Source: Jiella marina
GTDB lineage: Bacteria > Pseudomonadota > Alphaproteobacteria > Rhizobiales > Rhizobiaceae
Direction of reading: 5' to 3'
Length of the DNA: 64,000 nucleotides
Assembly: GCF_024359545.1 (NCBI RefSeq)
Contig: NZ_JAKQZG010000013.1
Location: forward strand, 103,899-167,898
In this document: positions 1 to 9,329 of the stretch, in pieces
Position numbering within the stretch: the first letter of the stretch is position 1
Layout of the letters: every line of letters starts with the position of its first letter
Position numbers and translations under genes: made by a program
The notes under the pieces: model-generated
The model's database searches: none
Told to the model about the DNA's origin: nothing
The model's input: only the letters and a program-made list of their open reading frames with translations

Positions 1-15
1 GCCCATCTAGGCGCC

Positions 16-68
16 CCACGTACACAATAGCCCCCAATTCGCGGAAGTGGGTGTAATTGTGTACGTGG
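16..68. repeat. 13-bp perfect inverted repeat with 27-nt loop
   Basis: CCACGTACACAAT at 16-28 is exactly inverted as ATTGTGTACGTGG at 56-68. There is no T-tract after it, so it is a poor intrinsic terminator. It could be a protein-binding dyad or a relic of an element end. Its role is unknown. Confidence 0.6.
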
Positions 69-106
69 AGGTCTATCAGTCTGCTTTCTCGTCGCTGTAC
101 GAGAGG

Positions 107-418
107 TCATCCAGGGCATCTGGACCGCTCTCGGACGCGTGAGCCTAACCCCTCGGTCCACGCCCGGACGGCACGGACACCCTCAGCAGGCAGAGTCGGG
201 TAGTCCTCGAAGATCTCAACGTCCGACCGCCCAGCTTGCAGGTATGCTAGGATGGTCCGCGCGGGCACCTAGGTGCCAGACACGCACGGCTCCCCGGAAA
301 TGATACTCGGGTCCTCCAACACGCGCGCCGCCCGCTTGGCATTCGCCGCAGCCCGGTTGTCGGGCCAGAGCCTCTTGAAAGTCTCCACCTGCTCGTCAAT
401 CGGTTTCGGCCGCCTCGC
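107..418 (-). pseudogene. DUF433-family antitoxin-like gene, interrupted by a stop
   Basis: Read on the minus strand, this stretch contains a recognisable DUF433 core: EDPSIISGEPCVSGT, then VPARTILAYLQAGRSDVEI and FEDYPTLPAEGVRAV. The family (VapB/Xre-like antitoxins that neutralise PIN or related toxins) normally has Arg between GT and the following hydrophobic residue. Here that codon is TAG (269-271), so the product would be truncated. No partner toxin is visible. The part upstream of the core, with an ARRPKPIDEQVETFKRLWP-like stretch, is not typical of the family and may be another fused relic. Identification rests on motif memory only. Confidence 0.5.
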
Positions 419-478
419 CTAGCATCTTGCGCCCGACGAGTCTCCGCTATCCCGAGACTCATCCCGCACGGGCCCTCC

Positions 479-1013
479 ATGCCAACCCCCCCCTCCATCG
501 GCTTCGGCCTCTCCATCGATCACGCCGCCTTCGCCCGCGACATGAACGCCATCGGCCGGAAGGCCATCCCCCGCGCTGCCGCCGCGGTCATGAACCGGGC
601 GGCCCGCGAGGCCGTGGTCGCGTTGAAGGAAAACGCCGTCGACGTCTTCGACAGGCCGAAGCCGATGACGCTCCAGGCCTTCACCTTACGGCCGGCGCGC
701 ATCAAACACGGCGCATCCGCCACGGCGACTGTGAGCATCAAAGCTGCCGGCGGCGTCGTACCTCGTCCGCCAGATCAAGGGCGGCGTTCGCAAGACTGGC
801 GAGGACGGCGGGTCCGGTCCGCGCGACCTCTTCACGTAGGCGATCAAGCCGGACCGCTATTGCGGCGTGCCGCGCGGAGCGTCGAGGAAGCGGTTCCGGT
901 TCGAGAAGACCGTCCAGAAGGCGAACCGGAAGTTCGCGACCCAACGCGAGTTCGGGTACCAGCTCGACCGTAAGATGGCCCGTGCACTTGGGACGCGCGG
1001 CGCCAGGAGCTGA
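479..1013 (+). pseudogene. phage minor tail / virion morphogenesis-type protein, frameshifted
   Basis: The N-terminal part (479 to about 745) encodes a phage tail-type sequence with FDRPKPMTLQAF, a motif seen in prophage minor tail proteins. The reading then continues in the next frame as YLVRQIKGGVRKTGEDG and AIKPDRYCGVPRGASRKRF up to a stop at 1011-1013. That second part carries one in-frame TAG at 837-839. The gene therefore has at least one frameshift and one nonsense mutation and is dead. It belongs to the same decayed prophage as the head and tail genes near 8-10 kb, although it is separated from them here. Confidence 0.55.
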
Positions 1014-1056
1014 CGACGGCTTGCGCGGACGGGCGCCCGGTGTAAGGAGTCTCGTC

Positions 1057-1806
1057 ATGACCGAGCCTCCTTACACGCCGCCTCGCCCCAAACCCGCCCG
1101 GCGAACCACCAGTCCCGTCGCCCGCGAGACCCTCGGCGTCCTCGACGAGGCGACGGAACGCGTCCTGCGGGCGACGTGGCCGGACAAGTCCATCGAAGCC
1201 GGGGACTTCGTCCGGATCGGTCTCGAGATTTACGGAACCGAGGATCGATGGCGTCGCGAGATCGCGGCCGACCTCGTGCTCTTCCGGCCTGCGGGCAAGG
1301 GCAGCATGCCGTCCGCCGGCGCGCTGGACCGCAGCCTGATCCGGCGCTGGGCGTCGGGCGAGAAGCCCATCCCGCCTTGGGTCGGCCCTGCCCTTCTGAA
1401 GATCCCGTCCATCGCCATCGCCCGCATGCGCGCACACATCGATCACCTCCGGGCGCAGGTCGCCGAGTTCGACGCGGCACTTGTCGAGGAGGAGCGCCGG
1501 ATGGACGGCGTCCTCCGCGGCTGGGTCGCGCGGTATGCCGAGCCGCCGCGCGTCGTCGCTCCGCCGCCGGGTCCGCGAACACGGAAACGGGACTGGCCGG
1601 CCGTCTCGACCGACGACGCCGAGGCCGCGCAGGACGCGGGCTCCTCGGCGTACGAGATTTTCGCGGGGCTGTCGGACGACGAGACGACGGGGCGGCCGGA
1701 CCATCCGGAACTCGCGGAGGAATGGGACGCCGGGTGGCGGGAGGCCAACGCCGCGCACCGAGAGCGGCACGCGGCGGTGGTGGAGCGGGCGAAGGCGAAG
1801 GGCTGA
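1057..1806 (+). CDS. HTH-like phage/plasmid hypothetical protein
   Basis: A 249-residue protein whose start is chosen at the ATG preceded by TAAGGAG. Residues about 45-100 contain EIYGTEDRWRREIAADL followed later by LIRRWASGEKPIPPWV. This is the layout of small helix-turn-helix proteins in which an Arg-Arg-Trp recognition helix follows a tryptophan-containing first helix. The middle (about 115-150) is a short predicted helix rich in Glu and Arg, and the C-terminal third is acidic. It lies 43 bp after the broken tail gene. A DNA-binding role is inferred; no target is known. Confidence 0.55.
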   Translation: MTEPPYTPPRPKPARRTTSPVARETLGVLDEATERVLRATWPDKSIEAGDFVRIGLEIYGTEDRWRREIAADLVLFRPAGKGSMPSAGALDRSLIRRWASGEKPIPPWVGPALLKIPSIAIARMRAHIDHLRAQVAEFDAALVEEERRMDGVLRGWVARYAEPPRVVAPPPGPRTRKRDWPAVSTDDAEAAQDAGSSAYEIFAGLSDDETTGRPDHPELAEEWDAGWREANAAHRERHAAVVERAKAKG

Positions 1807-2346
1807 CGGCACTCGACAGACCGTGAGAGCGGTCGGAACCTAAGGCCGGATCACTTCCACTTGGCAGCGTCGATGGTGCAAAACGCGTTACCGACGCGTG
1901 CCGCCACGGCCTGCCTAGCGGCACCGCGCGCGGCCGCCGCCTAGAGAGTCCGAAGGAGCCCACGACATGATGCAGCCGGGCGCCAGGAGACATCTCAAGA
2001 CCTTTGTTATGAATTGGGCGGAACGCGCGGCTCCCTCCCGGGGACGGAGTGTCACTGCCTTCGTGAGCCTTGTTGCTTCCAACGGACAGGCGATACCGCG
2101 AACCACTTGGCCATAATTACATCAGTAGTGCAGAGTAATGCGTGATAATACTGATTCTCGGAGTATCTTCCTGCGCATTTCCACCTTATCAAGCATTGGT
2201 ATTTTGATGCCGCGGTTCTGTGTCATCGCGTCGGCGGAAACCCTGAGCTGCAACACCACAGCGAGCGCTTGCATTTGCGCGATAATCGACCATAGTCCCA
2301 TAAGGTTTTGGGTATATTCGTGCTTCCGTTGCGTTGGAGCGCTCCA
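1807..2346. other. intergenic stretch, no gene recognised
   Basis: No convincing coding frame, repeat or RNA was recognised in these roughly 540 bases. From about 2100 the composition becomes more AT-rich, which may mark the promoter region of the secreted pair that follows. Confidence 0.4.
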
Positions 2347-3135
2347 ATGATTCGCATCGTGGCCATAATAATGCTTATGGTGATCATCCCGGTGCTCGCG
2401 AGAGCAGAGCCGGTTCCGTCGTTCCAGAACATGTATCTGGAGGAAGCGCAGGAGGCCGCCGGACACGTCGGGATCGAGCTTGAGATCGAGATAGTCGAGT
2501 CCTCGGATCGCAAGGGAATCGTGATTAAACAGATCCCCGGCCCGGGCTCGGAGCTAGGAAGCGACCGCGCCGTTTGGCTGAGGGTCTCGAACGGGATCAC
2601 CTTGCCCGACTTGAAGGGCCGTCCGCAGGAGGAGGCGCTTGCCGCCTTGCGCGACCTGGGAGTAGCGGTCGACGTCACCGAAAGCAGGCACGACGGCGGC
2701 GTCCGCGGGACCGTTTGGTCGCAGGTCCCAGTAGGCGGAACAGCCATAGACGTGACGACCCAAGCGGTCTTCCTCGACGTGGTCGGTGGTCGATATGTAG
2801 CTGTCCCAGGCGTGACGGGAACGCTCCTAAGCGATGGTATGAATGCGATCCGTTCAGGGGAACTTACTCCCATGGAGATGCCTACCGATCCAAGCGGTTT
2901 CGTGAGCCGGTCGGTACAAGAGAATCGTCGTGATTGTTCGGGATTCGACGTTCGGACCGCCACCGTGATCGGGACGAAGCCGCCGGCTGGGAGCGAGGTT
3001 TATCCAGGCACCAGTGTCCAGGTGGATTATGCCATAGGCCAGGGGTTCCGCTACGACAATCAGTGCGGGCCGGAGCCGCTTACTCCTCATGACAGGGGTG
3101 GCTGCGCGGGTGGGGCTAGGCACGAGGTTTGCTAG
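2347..3135 (+). CDS. secreted PASTA-domain protein
   Basis: A 262-residue exported protein. Residues 1-20 form a signal peptide (MIRIVAIIMLMVIIP, cleavage after ARA). The rest is organised as PASTA-like repeats: about 22-81, 82-146 (ITLPDLKGRPQEEALAAL, then VWSQVPVGG) and a looser unit from about 150. PASTA domains usually bind muropeptides or mediate protein contacts on Ser/Thr kinases and penicillin-binding proteins, but neither enzyme is fused here. An in-frame GTG 39 bases upstream was not chosen because the signal peptide starts here. The stop lies 14 bases before the next start, so the two genes are probably one operon. The role is unknown. Confidence 0.75.
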   Translation: MIRIVAIIMLMVIIPVLARAEPVPSFQNMYLEEAQEAAGHVGIELEIEIVESSDRKGIVIKQIPGPGSELGSDRAVWLRVSNGITLPDLKGRPQEEALAALRDLGVAVDVTESRHDGGVRGTVWSQVPVGGTAIDVTTQAVFLDVVGGRYVAVPGVTGTLLSDGMNAIRSGELTPMEMPTDPSGFVSRSVQENRRDCSGFDVRTATVIGTKPPAGSEVYPGTSVQVDYAIGQGFRYDNQCGPEPLTPHDRGGCAGGARHEVC

Positions 3136-3149
3136 AAGCGAGGTGCAAA

Positions 3150-5909
3150 ATGGAACGATATTGTCGCCTTGCTGTGCTGCTGACGTTCTTTTTGACGTGC
3201 ACGACTCATGTGGCCGCCAAGCAGATCGAAGCGTCCGATGCGGCCAATCTCGCGGCCCGCGTCGGCCTCGGCACGGCGAAGCTCTGGATGGATCACAAGA
3301 GCATCTCGATCCCCCCATCGTCGCTTCCTGCCGCCGAGCGCAGCGAGAAAATCGAGCAGTCGCTCAGCCGCTACGAAGAGCTTCGCAACGGCTATTCCGG
3401 CGTTTCGACCGTTGCGACTGGAGTGAAATGGGGCACGGGCGGACTTATCGCAGGCGTGGCCCTCTACGGCGGTCCGCAGGCCGCGGTGACCGTGCCGCTT
3501 ACCTTAATCGGTGCCGCCTCGGCAATTTCGCTCGACCTCACGAACCGCAAGGTTGAGGAAATCGGAAACAAGCGGGCAGGCATGCTTCTCAGCACGCTCC
3601 GGAACGAACTAGTGGCTGAGTCTGGCGCCGCCAGCTTAGAGGGTCTGCTCAACAATCCCGAGCTTCTACGGGAGACCGTCGAGAAGAGCGACCGCTTTCT
3701 TCGCGACGTTAAGGAGCGGGCCCAGGCCTCCAACGACGATGAGCTAGTCAAGACCGCTGCCGAGGCGCTGTCGCGGGCCGGGGCGGCCCACACCGTCGCG
3801 ACGCTGGATGCGCTGGGCGTCGTCGCGGACGACGTAGATCGCCTAGATCGGAGTTTCGGGGAGTTCGCGTCCGAGGTCAGAAACAGCCAGAAGCGGGTGC
3901 AGGATACTCTGGTCGCACACGAGGGCGCTATCGTCTCCCTAAGCGGCGATGTTACCGAGTTGGCGTCCGACGTCCAGACTGTCAGGGAGGAGGTGACCAA
4001 GCTTGGCAGCAACCAAGGCCTGATGGCGGACTTCATGTTCTCCTCCATGCCGCCATCTGAGAAAGTCCGCGCTCTGAGGTCTGGGCTAATGGACTCCCGG
4101 ATCGCCTGCCCTGCGGAGCAGACCAATTGCGACGCCCAGACGATTAAAACGGCACTGATTGAACAGTACGATGGCGAGGCACGAGTAGCGATGCGGGTGC
4201 AAGCCGCGGGACAGGTGCTCAGGGGCATCAGCGACGTCCAAGCGATCACCTCGAACCTAGGAATTCCAATCGGTGAGGACGGTCAGAAGGCGATTGATAT
4301 CGCTTCGGGTGCGTTAAACGCCTACATGAGCTTTATGTCCGGCAATCCGTTGGGTGCGATCGCTTCCGTCACCGGCATGTTCGGCAAGAAGCCCGATCCG
4401 GATGCGGAGCGGTTCAAGGTGATGATGGGTTACCTCAAGGAACAGTTTGGGGCCGTCAATGCCAAACTGGATGACATTCTGAAGAACCAGAAGGTGCTCC
4501 TGGATGCCGTGTCGGAGGTGTCCCGCCAAGTCCAGGCCTCCTACGAGGCGCTGGACGCGCGCCTGAGCGAGATGCAGGTCGAGCAGCAGCGCATCTCAAA
4601 CGCAGTGAAATCGTTGGTTTGGCGAGAGTGGGAAGCTTGCTACACGGTTTATGCCAAGGCGATCACCGGAGACAGCATCTCCGAAGACGACGGGTCATAT
4701 GTCGACCGGGCGACCCTCAGGTTCCCCTCGTTCGACGCCGCCCGCCGCCTCCTCGATGCGCGGGCTGCCCCGGCGAGCGACTGCATCCAGACCGTGCTGC
4801 GCACGACGTCGGCCGGCACAGCCAGTAGGTGGTTCGGCCACTTCTTGGACGCTGATCGCGCCCTTAACCCCGAGCGTCTGCGCGACCCGAGCACCCTGTC
4901 GGCTGCGGAAAGGGATGAGGCGAATGCGTGGCAGGGGCTTCTCACGTCGTACCGCCAGAACGTGGTCGACCCAGCCTTTGCCGTAGCGGTCGACTTCGCC
5001 ATCCGCCACGGAGCCTCTCCCTCGACACTTCTGTTCATGAACGCATCTCCCATCGAGGGGGTACAGGACCTAGCGACCGTGAGCGGCGAGATCGGCAAGG
5101 GGTTCCGGTACCAGTGCACCAGTCGCGATGGGCGGGAGGCCCTGATCCGGGGACTAGTTTGCCTCCCCGGGGAAAGCGAGGACGAGATCGCGCGGGACAT
5201 CACTTCGATCGCTCTCAACACTGATATTTTGCTCGACATCACGGACTGGATGCTCGTCGTGAGCCAGTTGGCGGACCTCTACGCGGAGGACCCGGTTCGG
5301 TTCGCGCGCGACATGGACGAGGTCTACCGGCTGCCCTCCTATTCGCACGGCGAGGAGATCACCCGCGCATCGGTAGACATGCTGACTCTCGCAATCGCCT
5401 ACTATGCGCGCATACATGGAGGCGTCACGGCGCTTGCGATGGCGGAGGACATTCGCGACGGTCGGCTTGACGACCGCCTTGTCCGCATAGCTGAGAACAG
5501 CCCCTATCTTGCCGAGAATGCGGCTCACGTCTATCTGAACATGCTCCGCGGGAATTGGCCTCCGATGCCCGACACGGCCGAGCCCAGCTTCGCCGATAAG
5601 TACGGCCAAGCCTACGTGTATGCACAAGTCTCGAACGAGGCGAACCGTTTCGAACCGCTTTACGCCCTTTTCGGTCGCGATCGGCCCTTGACGCTCACAG
5701 AGCAGGGTGCGGTCGGGATGCAGTTCTCGGTAGGTGAGCGAAACGCCGTTCTGCCGTTACCTACCCCAGTCCGTTTCGCGGAGGGCTCTTTCGTTTATCC
5801 TCCAAGGCGTGCCGCACTGTTCGCCCAGAGGGAGAGGATGATCGAGAGATACCTAGACTATCAGCTCGGTGAGGATACCGCGCTCGCGGCTGTCGTATTG
5901 CCTCAGTAG
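3150..5909 (+). CDS. large secreted coiled-coil protein of unknown function
   Basis: A 919-residue protein with a signal peptide (1-24, ending THVAA). The start is at the ATG that follows AGCGAGG. Residues about 93-130 form a Gly/Ala-rich hydrophobic segment (GGLIAGVALYGG, then LTLIGAASAIS). Predicted coiled coils occupy about 234-288 and 428-487, the second after MFGKKPDPDAERFKVMMGYL. The C-terminal half is a mixed globular region with isolated cysteines. I do not recognise the family. A long helical body with one hydrophobic hairpin resembles alpha-helical pore-forming toxins, but this is only a structural analogy. It is cotranscribed with the PASTA protein, which may anchor it to the wall or chaperone it. 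Confidence 0.7.
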   Translation: MERYCRLAVLLTFFLTCTTHVAAKQIEASDAANLAARVGLGTAKLWMDHKSISIPPSSLPAAERSEKIEQSLSRYEELRNGYSGVSTVATGVKWGTGGLIAGVALYGGPQAAVTVPLTLIGAASAISLDLTNRKVEEIGNKRAGMLLSTLRNELVAESGAASLEGLLNNPELLRETVEKSDRFLRDVKERAQASNDDELVKTAAEALSRAGAAHTVATLDALGVVADDVDRLDRSFGEFASEVRNSQKRVQDTLVAHEGAIVSLSGDVTELASDVQTVREEVTKLGSNQGLMADFMFSSMPPSEKVRALRSGLMDSRIACPAEQTNCDAQTIKTALIEQYDGEARVAMRVQAAGQVLRGISDVQAITSNLGIPIGEDGQKAIDIASGALNAYMSFMSGNPLGAIASVTGMFGKKPDPDAERFKVMMGYLKEQFGAVNAKLDDILKNQKVLLDAVSEVSRQVQASYEALDARLSEMQVEQQRISNAVKSLVWREWEACYTVYAKAITGDSISEDDGSYVDRATLRFPSFDAARRLLDARAAPASDCIQTVLRTTSAGTASRWFGHFLDADRALNPERLRDPSTLSAAERDEANAWQGLLTSYRQNVVDPAFAVAVDFAIRHGASPSTLLFMNASPIEGVQDLATVSGEIGKGFRYQCTSRDGREALIRGLVCLPGESEDEIARDITSIALNTDILLDITDWMLVVSQLADLYAEDPVRFARDMDEVYRLPSYSHGEEITRASVDMLTLAIAYYARIHGGVTALAMAEDIRDGRLDDRLVRIAENSPYLAENAAHVYLNMLRGNWPPMPDTAEPSFADKYGQAYVYAQVSNEANRFEPLYALFGRDRPLTLTEQGAVGMQFSVGERNAVLPLPTPVRFAEGSFVYPPRRAALFAQRERMIERYLDYQLGEDTALAAVVLPQ

Positions 5910-6163
5910 CAGTTTCCGACTGTCGGATTGAAGAAGCGCATTGCCTCCGGTGCAGGAAGCCAAAGACGCCATCGAAAGTCGCCTGTTGGAATGCCTGTAA
6001 GGCGCGTCTCGCCCATTACGGCCTGACCCTCCGGCAGGCCGACGACGAGGCGTCGGACTGGTCCGACACGCTTCGCGATCTCCTCTTCACACCATCATCT
6101 TCGCTGATGTCAGCGATTTCCGCCGATATCAATCGCATACAATGGTGCCGAGCTGATCAACCG

Positions 6164-6274
6164 CTACCGGCCGTGTGCTCCGTATCCGAGCGCCCACCAG
6201 AAAGCTGCCTTATAGCCGTAGAGCCAGAGGACGCAGAACGCGATGCTGAACACCGCGAGCGTCACCGGAAGCAT
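6164..6274 (-). CDS. possible 36-residue small membrane protein
   Basis: A short minus-strand frame starting MLPVTLAVFSIAFCVLWLYG and ending in AHGR forms one hydrophobic helix followed by a Trp-rich tail. The only purine-rich stretch upstream (GGAG) is about 11 bases from the start, so translation is uncertain. It sits in the otherwise gene-free interval 5910-6465 between the secreted pair and the fusion protein. It may be a relic of a longer membrane protein. Confidence 0.3.
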   Translation of the reverse strand: MLPVTLAVFSIAFCVLWLYGYKAAFWWALGYGAHGR

Positions 6275-6465
6275 GAAGGAGGACAACTCCATTGGGCAGC
6301 CTCGTAGGGACGTGGGAGCCATCGTGCGTCCGTGATTGCGGACAAACCCTCAACGTCCGGTCGATGCTCCGCCGCGCGCGCGTCCGTTCGGTGGTGATGG
6401 TTAGCGAGCGGTTTCCATGAGACGCCCGGCCATAGTATCCGGTGCCGGACGTCGGGGAGGATCGC

Positions 6466-8016
6466 ATGGGCACGGCTGCAGATAGGCTGACTGAGTTCTG
6501 GGGTGGCTTCGAGGGCGGCCGCCACTGGATCCACCCCGCCGACGAGGCCATCCTTCGGCAGGACCGCTACGATGCCCGCGTCCGCTGGGACGCCCCGGAG
6601 AACCAAACCGACGCCGTTGACGAGTTCCGCCGCGAGCGGTCCCGCCTCCAAGCCTCGCTGATCCCGCAGCCATATATCGGCGACCTGCGCCGCGCGGACA
6701 TCGTCCTGTGCCTCTTGAACCCCGGCCTCGACCCCGGCAACTGGCTCGACGAGGGCAGCCGGACAGTGACGCGTGCCCTGAAGCTTTCGGGACTGCATCA
6801 AGCACCTCTCGCGTCACCGTTCTGGTGCGTCGATCCCGAGATCGCGAACACGGGCGCCTTCCGATGGTGGTGGCCGAAATTTGCCGCCCTTGCCGACGGG
6901 CTGGTTGCCGACGGCTGGTCGTTCGACGAAGCAATGTCGTCCCTTGCGCAGCGCGTCGCCTGCGTGGAGATCGTCGCTTACCACTCGCGGAGATCCAACC
7001 TCATCAGTGACGACCTCATCGCCGCGCTGCCGTCGTCCCAGCTCGCGATCGAGTTCGTCCGGGAACGGGCGACCGAGGGCGCGCAGGTCATCTTGTTCCG
7101 CAGCCACGCCGGCTGGGGCCTCGCCGACGACGGCGACCGCGTCCGCCTGGTGACCGACTCCCAGCGGTCCATCAACGTCGGACCGGACACCCAGGCCGGC
7201 GGGATCATCCGGCGGAGGATGAACCCCGACCTCGCGGCGCTCGCCCCGTTCGCCGACGCCTTCGCGGCGCCCGGCTTCTTCTTCGGCGAGTGGGCCGGCG
7301 GGCAACCGATGGAAGGCGGCGCGGTGCAGATGCCGTTCTTTTCGATGTCGGATCCTGCGCAAGCCTTCGTCACCGCTGCATACGATGGCGGGTGGGTGCC
7401 GTCGGACTTCTCGTGGACGGACTGGCACGGCGCGAAGGAGGCAACCCGCCTCCAGCGCGAGCCCGGCGCGGTGGAGGCGGCGAGCGTCCGTCAGCTTGCC
7501 AAGCTTCTGACGACGCTGATCCGGGGCGACCGGTTCTCGGAAGGCACGCTCGCGTCCGCGTTCGAGAGCGGGCTTCTCCCCCGCATCCTCCGCCGGGTCG
7601 CGGAGCTGGCCAATCTGACCGGGTATCAGCCCATGGAGCTACCGGACCCCTGGTTCACCCTGACCGTCCATGACGGGGCGTCGCTCGAGCTGCCCGGCAT
7701 CTACGAGTGGGTCATCCAGGGCGTCGGCAGCTACATCGGCCGCTACACGCGCGGCACCCGCCCGACCCGTCAGTATACCCAGAACGTCCGCAACCTGCTC
7801 GCCGGGCGGGGATACCGCGCAGGGAACGCTGCCGGGTTCAGGCGCATCCATGTCGCGCTGGCGGACGCGGTGCGGGCTGGACGGGGCATCGAGTTGCACA
7901 TTCTCGAGAACCCGGCGGCGGGGAACATCGGTGCGCGGGAAATGGCGCTGATCGCGGAGCGTGGGACGTTGAACGGCACGGGGCAGCCGGGCGGGGACGG
8001 CGCGCCGCCCGAGTAA
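6466..8016 (+). CDS. uracil-glycosylase-like / DUF6508 / GIY-YIG fusion protein
   Basis: A 516-residue protein with three regions. About residues 60-260 look like a uracil-DNA-glycosylase-fold domain (QPYIGDLRRADIVLCLLNPG at 67-86). About 289-379 match DUF6508 (FSWTDWHGAKEATRLQ, then LIRGDRFSEGTLASAFESG). About 411-503 form a GIY-YIG nuclease (GIYEWV, SYIGRYTR, then REMALIAERGTLN with the expected Glu). GGGAGG lies 5 bases before this ATG, which decides the start over an in-frame GTG 24 bases upstream. Nicking or base removal on foreign or damaged DNA is inferred from the domains; no activity is shown. It sits among prophage relics and next to a toxin-antitoxin pair, which would fit a defence role. 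Confidence 0.7.
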   Translation: MGTAADRLTEFWGGFEGGRHWIHPADEAILRQDRYDARVRWDAPENQTDAVDEFRRERSRLQASLIPQPYIGDLRRADIVLCLLNPGLDPGNWLDEGSRTVTRALKLSGLHQAPLASPFWCVDPEIANTGAFRWWWPKFAALADGLVADGWSFDEAMSSLAQRVACVEIVAYHSRRSNLISDDLIAALPSSQLAIEFVRERATEGAQVILFRSHAGWGLADDGDRVRLVTDSQRSINVGPDTQAGGIIRRRMNPDLAALAPFADAFAAPGFFFGEWAGGQPMEGGAVQMPFFSMSDPAQAFVTAAYDGGWVPSDFSWTDWHGAKEATRLQREPGAVEAASVRQLAKLLTTLIRGDRFSEGTLASAFESGLLPRILRRVAELANLTGYQPMELPDPWFTLTVHDGASLELPGIYEWVIQGVGSYIGRYTRGTRPTRQYTQNVRNLLAGRGYRAGNAAGFRRIHVALADAVRAGRGIELHILENPAAGNIGAREMALIAERGTLNGTGQPGGDGAPPE

Positions 8017-8090
8017 GGGATCAACGGCGGCCGCGCAAATCCGCCGTCAACAATCTGGGAATCGCCCTCCCAACATCATCATGCCTGCCG

Positions 8091-8104
8091 TCGAAAGTTG
8101 CGGC
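8091..8104 (+). repeat. 14-bp direct repeat shared with 12267-12280
   Basis: TCGAAAGTTGCGGC occurs here, 42 bases before the small-terminase relic, and again at 12267-12280 next to the endolysin relic. The copies bracket the decayed head/tail block and the DarTG pair. They could be a remnant of a recombination event or a phage packaging-region motif. Confidence 0.4.
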
Positions 8105-8145
8105 CAAACCTGCCGGAGTCCTTGCAACAAAAGGAGTCGGGCAGG

Positions 8146-8502
8146 ATGCCGAGGCGGCCGCGCAACAGCGCCGGGGTGATGATTGAGAGCGGCGATGAGA
8201 CGACGCCGCGCGGTGAGAGCGCCTCCAACCGCGTGAAGTCGCTCGCCGCCATCGCGTTGATGCTTGACCGCGACCGGAACACGATCGCGAAATGGCTGGA
8301 ACAGGGCTGCCCGGCCATCCAGCGCGGCAACAAGCGACCAGAACTCCGTGGGAGCTGGACATCGCCGACGTGGTGAAGTGGCTCGTCCGCCGGGCCGCCG
8401 AGTCCGAGGCGACGCGGTCGCCGCCGAGCGAGCCGGGCCACATCCCGGAGGACGAAGCCAAACGCCGTCGCGCCGCCACCCTTTCCCCCGGAGACATCCC
8501 AC
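8146..8502 (+). pseudogene. phage terminase small subunit, frameshifted
   Basis: The start follows GGGCAGG and encodes MPRRPRNSAG, then SLAAIALMLDRDRNTIAKWL and EQGCPAIQRGNK, a Nu1-type DNA-recognition helix-turn-helix. After about 8335 the homologous reading continues in another frame as TPWELDIADVVKWLVRRAAE and DEAKRRRAA. One base change in length therefore separates the two halves. The C-terminal region that contacts the large subunit is missing, and the frame runs straight into the next phage relic. No large terminase gene follows, so a deletion is inferred. Confidence 0.65.
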
Positions 8503-8866
8503 ATGGCCGACTGGCTCACCCCCACATCCCGGACGAAGTCTTCATCCTGTCGGAGGCCAACGGCTTCCGCTCGCGCGGCACCGCGTGCTGAAGGCCGGCG
8601 CCGACTACCAAGCCGGCACCGTGCTCGAGTCCGAGGAAGTCGACGGCGACCCTACCGGGTTCGCGGTTCCGTACGTCGGCGCCGAGACCGCCGTCATCCT
8701 GTGCCGCCACGTCGACGCGACGGACGCCGCCCCGCTGGTGGGGGTCGAGGCTGCGGTCATCGATAGCGACGAGGTCAAGCGGTTCGAGCTCACGCTACCG
8801 ACCGTCCCAGCGGCCGCCGCTTCCGCCATCGCGGCACTCGCCGTGAACGGCATTAAGGCCCGCTGA
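8503..8866 (+). pseudogene. phage head decoration protein (gpD-like), two frameshifts
   Basis: The reading starts MADWLT, shifts to HPHIPDEVFILSEANGFRSR and then shifts again to VLKAGADYQAGTVLE, ending in ASAIAALAVNGIKAR. This order is that of lambda gpD-type decoration proteins: an N-terminal SEANG(x)RSRG segment, a KAGTVL strand and a final AAL-GI-R. Both shifts lie near short C or G runs. The gene is not translatable as one product. Confidence 0.65.
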
Positions 8867-8902
8867 GCGCGGTCCTCCCCACATCCCTTGGAGACGCACA
8901 CC

Positions 8903-9230
<328 letters not shown>

Positions 9231-9329
9231 ACCGGGTGCTGGCGAACGGCAAGGCGTGGTCCTGCAAGAAGGCGCACACCGTCAAGGCGAAAGCCTTCTG
9301 CACGAAGACGACGGGGGCGTCGTGCTGTG

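Noticed and set aside
427..1056. Long Arg/His-rich frame running into the HTH-like gene
   Set aside because: The composition is that of an out-of-frame GC-rich shadow of the tail relic; TAAGGAG before 1057 decides the real start.
1807..2346. Minus-strand frames between 1815 and 2466
   Set aside because: No ribosome site, unnatural composition and overlap with the secreted PASTA gene promoter.
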